Positions 60,104-64,000 of a stretch of 64,000 nucleotides of DNA are shown here, piece by piece. The position numbers and the translations under genes are program-made. The notes under the pieces are model-generated. The model saw only the letters and a list, made by a program, of their open reading frames with translations, did no database searches and was not told where the DNA came from. The DNA comes from Dreissena polymorpha (lineage: Eukaryota; Mollusca; Bivalvia; Myida; Dreissenidae): contig NC_068355.1 of NCBI RefSeq assembly GCF_020536995.1, positions 5,129,764 to 5,193,763 of the forward strand, in the 5' to 3' direction. Within the stretch, counting starts at the first letter, position 1, and every line of letters starts with the position of its first letter.

Positions 60104-62984
60104 TAAGAACAGAACAGAACAGACAGTTTATTAAGACTTATACATAAGTACATCGTCTTTAATGCATATAATTATAAATAAAGTAATGTCACGTATCCTT
60201 ATACTATAGTAGGTAACCAAATCAATATAATGATGTATATATGTTAGTAAGTAAAATGACATTTCAGAACTAAATTCAATGAAATGACATTTCTAAACAA
60301 AATAAGAACAGAGATAAACAACGATTTTGACAAGGAGAAACATAATAATGTTAAAGGCAGTAAGGACAATGTATTACAAATACTATCAGTGACTGCAAAG
60401 TGATACATACACTTCTTTGAAGAAAGTCAAACTATAATTCAGTGGTATTATTTAAAATAGCATTTCGTACAGATAATGCTTCCTTAACATATTTACACAC
60501 GTTAAATATTTCAAATTTACAAGTTGATGTTAATAAACTATGGAACTTAACAACCGATGGATTCACGAAATAAAAACGTTTAATGAATTTTTGCCGTAGA
60601 AAACGTAACATGAACAAACACAAATAAAATGGAATTCATCCTCTATATCTCGTTGATTACAACAAAGGCAATAACGTTCTTCACGGGGGATATTGTTGCG
60701 TGAGTATCTTCCTGTCTGAATTCTCAATGGATGGGCGGAAGCCCTTAATTTCACAAAGTATAAACGTAGACTCTTGGGTAATAATCTAAATAGTTTTCAT
60801 ATTCAAGAGTAGTTTTAAACATTCTATACATATCTAGAGTAGAAACTCTATTCATATCACCAAACCATTCTTGCTTAAAGGTATCAATAATTCTGCATTT
60901 AAATTCACAAACAAAAGCATGACTATTAGTTATATTTGCTGCTTCAAAAACATAGGAAAATCCGTAATCGTTTAACAATTGTTTAACATTTGCAACCCAA
61001 TTGTTGCATCCCTTATTACAATCATTTAATGCTTGAATATACACATTTTGTATTATAATATTTTTACTGTTAATAATTTTTAACCATACTTAACAATCGT
61101 ACGTATCTATTTACATATAATGGATATCTGCCTAGCTCACCATAAACTGTAGCGTTACATGTGCTTATTTTCACATTTAACAATCTCTTGCAAAATTTTA
61201 AATGAATGCGTTCGATCTCTTTTGATTTATTGAAACCCCATATTTCAGAGGCATAACAACAAATAGATCCAACAAAAGAATCAAACAACTGGCAAAAATA
61301 ATTTCGGTTTAAGATCATACTGCTTACATTTATAGAGTAAAATATTCATAGCCTTAAGGGCTTTTCCAACCAAATGTTCTTGATTTAAAGTGAAACTACC
61401 AGTGTAATTTAAAACAGTGCCGAGATAATTAAATTATCTACGATTTCTATATCTTGGCCATTATATGTCCATTTTTCATCATTTCGAATTTTACCCCTTT
61501 TACGAAAAACCATTATTTTTGTTTTTTGAAGTATTCACATTAAGCCCCCATGTATTACAATAGACATATAGGTTATCTAAGTGGTTCTGTACTTCTTCTG
61601 GTGATTTACCTAGAATAGCCATGTCATCCGCAAATAATAATAAAATTAAGGTTATGTCGTCTATATTTAGGCCAGACAATGTGCTATCTTGCAAAAATAG
61701 TTCCAAATCTTCTACAAACAGTGAAAAAAGAATCGGGGACATTACCTCCCCTTGTCTTAGACCGACAGCATAACTAAAGTATTCAGAATATGATGTACAC
61801 GACTTGACACAAGATTTAACATTTTCATACATATTCTTAATTATTCTCAAAAGTTTACCTTGTACACCAGATTTATACATTTTTAACCATAATGCATTGC
61901 GATATATACTATCAAAACATTTGAGCAAATCAACATAAATAACATACAAACGTTTGTTTTCATTTAAATAATGCTGCACAACAGACAACAAGATATAAAT
62001 AGCATCAACAGTTGAACATCCTTTTCTGAATCCAAATTGGGCATCAGAAATTTTAGCATTGTCTTCACAAAACGATTCGATACGTTTGTTTAAAATGGTT
62101 GTAAACAACTTAGAAAAACAACTAACAAGTGTTATCCCTCTATAATTACTAACATCATCAACAGAGCCTTTTTTATGAAGAGGTATGATAACTCCTTCTG
62201 TCCACTGATCGGGGAAAAAGCCAGAAACTAAATACTATTGAACATGTCACATAAATGATTTGATAAAATATCCAAACTTTCAAGAAAATATTCATTTAAA
62301 ATAAAGTCACTACCAGCCGCTTTATTACGTTTTAAGCGTTTAACTGCATTCCTAACTTCATCTAATGTTATCGGCTGATCTAGTTCTGGAAAAGTACAAT
62401 TTTCCTCATTAAAATTATTATTTGAACAAAATTCTTCAGCTTCGGCATTATTAGTATGATTAATAGTATTACTCAAATTTTCAAAATAATCCTTGAATGC
62501 ATGTATTGAAATTTTATTGCCATTTATTTTTTTTAGATTTAAAATATTTCCAAAATTCCTTCGGCTTTTTACTCTTTAAATTTTCAATTTCTATCATTTT
62601 TCGTTTAAATGCATCTCTTTTCTTTTTGTTAATTAATTGCTTATAAATACTTTTCTTTTCACACAACGTTTTCCTATTATATCAGACTTAATACAATTAA
62701 AACATCGTAAAGCGTCATGGTATTGATTTCGAGCAATTATACACTCGTTGTCAACCAATCAGCGTGTTTTTTATACACTGTCAACAAAGAACGTGGGTTT
62801 ATTTTTGTAAACACGAGATTTTAAAAACAACGGATCCGCAACGTTCCGGATTGTAGTAGTAAATTTTTCTACAGCTACGTTAATTGAAAGTTTACTTGTA
62901 CAATCAATATTTTCAACAATTTCTGTCAATACGGGAAGTCGAGAAATAATTCCTGAACGAAATTCATCTCGAAATGTATTGTCC
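60104..62984 (-). mobile_element. Non-LTR retrotransposon, longest copy of the GTCT-tailed family
   Basis: The 3' end is a short GTTCT repeat next to AGACTTATACATAAGTACAT. Reading the minus strand from the gap: VRNAVKRLKRNKAAGSDFIL at 62476-62228; AQFGFRKGCSTVDAIYILLS, YVDLLKCFDSIYRNALWLKM, GLRQGEVMSPILFSLFVEDL and LLLFADDMAILGKSPEEVQN at 62108-61500; a post-palm frame at 61318-61070; NWVANVKQLLNDYGFSYVFE at 61044-60751; and a CCHC-like knuckle at 60754-60563. FADD is intact, but several frame breaks separate the blocks. The 5' part runs into the assembly gap. Confidence 0.8.
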
Positions 62985-63084
62985 NNNNNNNNNNNNNNNN
63001 NNNNNNNNNNNNNNNNNNNNNNNNNNNNNNNNNNNNNNNNNNNNNNNNNNNNNNNNNNNNNNNNNNNNNNNNNNNNNNNNNNNN
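62985..63084. other. Assembly gap of 100 N
   Basis: Exactly 100 unknown bases, the usual placeholder for a gap of unknown size. It falls inside or at the 5' side of a LINE. Confidence 0.98.
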
Positions 63085-63640
63085 TAGAATAATTTATTTT
63101 TATTTAAATGCCTAATAGGCTACTACAATACTTCAAACCAAACTGCATTTTAAAACCTTGAAAAGCTGAATGAAAACGTGAGAAGCAAGAAAATGTTAAC
63201 AAACATATAAAGGCTTAATTAATGCTTTAATATCTGTAGAACACTAGTTGCAGTATCGAGTTATTTTGCGAGAAAGAAAAATCATTCAAGTTGTGTTCCT
63301 TCAAGGCATGGGAATTCCGTTTTTAAAAAAATGGATGAACAACCTGTTTCCACTAGATTTAGGCAACAGAAAGAGCGACACACGATTGAAAATATGTGCC
63401 AAGTTTAATAAAATTCACTCAATACATGACTAAGTTATGCTCTGGACACAAACAGGATGCAGCATTTACCATATATAGACATTTGACCTATAATAGTGAC
63501 ATTGACCTTGGAGGTAGGGAACTGGTATTTAAGCATACACAGTCTAATGATGAGGATCTTTTGTACCAAGTTTAAGGGAATTCGCTTTATAAATGACAAA
63601 TTATGCTCCTTGGGACAGATGGACGTCGTGATTCCCATAT
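63085..63640. repeat. Degenerate tandem-core repeat
   Basis: Two loose units share GTACCAAGTTTAA / GTGCCAAGTTTAA, a TTATGCTC(T/C)(G/T)GG(A)ACA block, and GACATTGACCTTGGAGGTAG between them. The TGACCT/AGGTCA half-sites suggest a worn relative of E1-E4 in inverse orientation. No hairpin ends are found. Confidence 0.4.
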
Positions 63641-63830
63641 CCCATTTACTCCAGGACTCTGGGGGTTACTGGTTCGAGCCCTGATGGGGGCTACTTTTTT
63701 TCCTTTTTTAAAATTTATTCTTGATTTTTTTGAGCTTTTTTTAGATCCAGTGTTTACATTTATCAATATAAAGCACTTAAAGACAAACTACAAAACATGC
63801 AAAAATCTGTGAAAAGGCCCCTTTAATATT
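63641..63830 (+). mobile_element. Possible tRNA-derived SINE
   Basis: GGTTACTGGTTCGAGCCCTG has a good B-box core. A following AT-rich body ends with GAAAAGGCCCCTTTAAT, whose inverse ATTAAAGGGGCC is a start of dispersed bivalve repeats. The A box is not clear. Confidence 0.4.
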
Positions 63831-64000
63831 AATCAGTTTTAATACTATTATTACTTATTTCTTATAAAAACCATATGTTGTTCAAAAAAAAAAAAAGCAA
63901 TATACAAACATATATAAATCTTCTCTTCCTTTTGCACAAACCCTTTCCCACAGAAGTGTTATCATCTGAAATGTTCAATGGAATATTTTCATATGGATTA
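63831..64000. other. Window end, nothing recognised
   Basis: Short AT-rich sequence including a poly-A run near 63885. Confidence 0.4.

Overview
This window looks like nuclear DNA from a bivalve mollusc, probably a heterodont. It is AT-rich and intron-bearing, and is crowded with bivalve-type dispersed repeats: elements with AGGTCA-rich ~145-bp tandem cores, TIR palindromes, LINEs with tetranucleotide tails, Mutator-like transposase relics and TRIM-like B-box genes. The call rests on recognising these families, not on a marker gene. No bacterial-type operon, rRNA, CRISPR array or intact tRNA gene was seen.

Layout. 1-11 kb: a perfect 88-bp minisatellite, a decayed Mutator-like transposase (copy A), exonuclease-like fragments facing each other, two tandem-core elements (E1, E2), a tRNA-Val-like SINE head, and one arm of a ~1.1 kb inverted duplicate. 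11-19 kb: a possible first exon of a type II membrane protein, a perfect hairpin just upstream of it, LINE fragments and element E3. 18-24 kb: a second Mutator-like relic (copy B, opposite strand) into which an LTR retrotransposon with ~206-bp LTRs has inserted. 25-30 kb: the second arm of the inverted duplicate, then a decayed gene of an uncharacterised animal family split by an L1-like LINE fragment.

33.5-60 kb is the most informative part. Block A (about 33.5-39.95 kb) and block B (about 43.4-55.9 kb) are a tandem segmental duplication. Each carries a three-exon, RING-less TRIM-like gene on the minus strand. The block A gene is open throughout; the block B gene has one homopolymer frameshift in exon 1. 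Block B runs into the 3' end of a CPED1-like gene (cadherin-like plus PC-esterase; nine 3' exons traced at 55463-59877, minus strand). Block A holds only a truncated relic of the last CPED1 exon. Several mobile elements sit in B where A has no insertion, so they probably arrived after the duplication. A LINE-rich junction with a 480-bp CAGA/CAGG tract separates the blocks. 60-64 kb: a longer LINE copy of the same family, a 100-N assembly gap and a repeat-rich end.

How the genes relate: the TRIM-like pair belongs to a class expanded in bivalves and often linked to innate or stress responses. The CPED1-like protein is a predicted secretory-pathway esterase-fold protein. No functional link between them is evident; they appear together because one duplication spanned both. 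Splice sites, reading frames and homologies were read by eye, and no database search was run.
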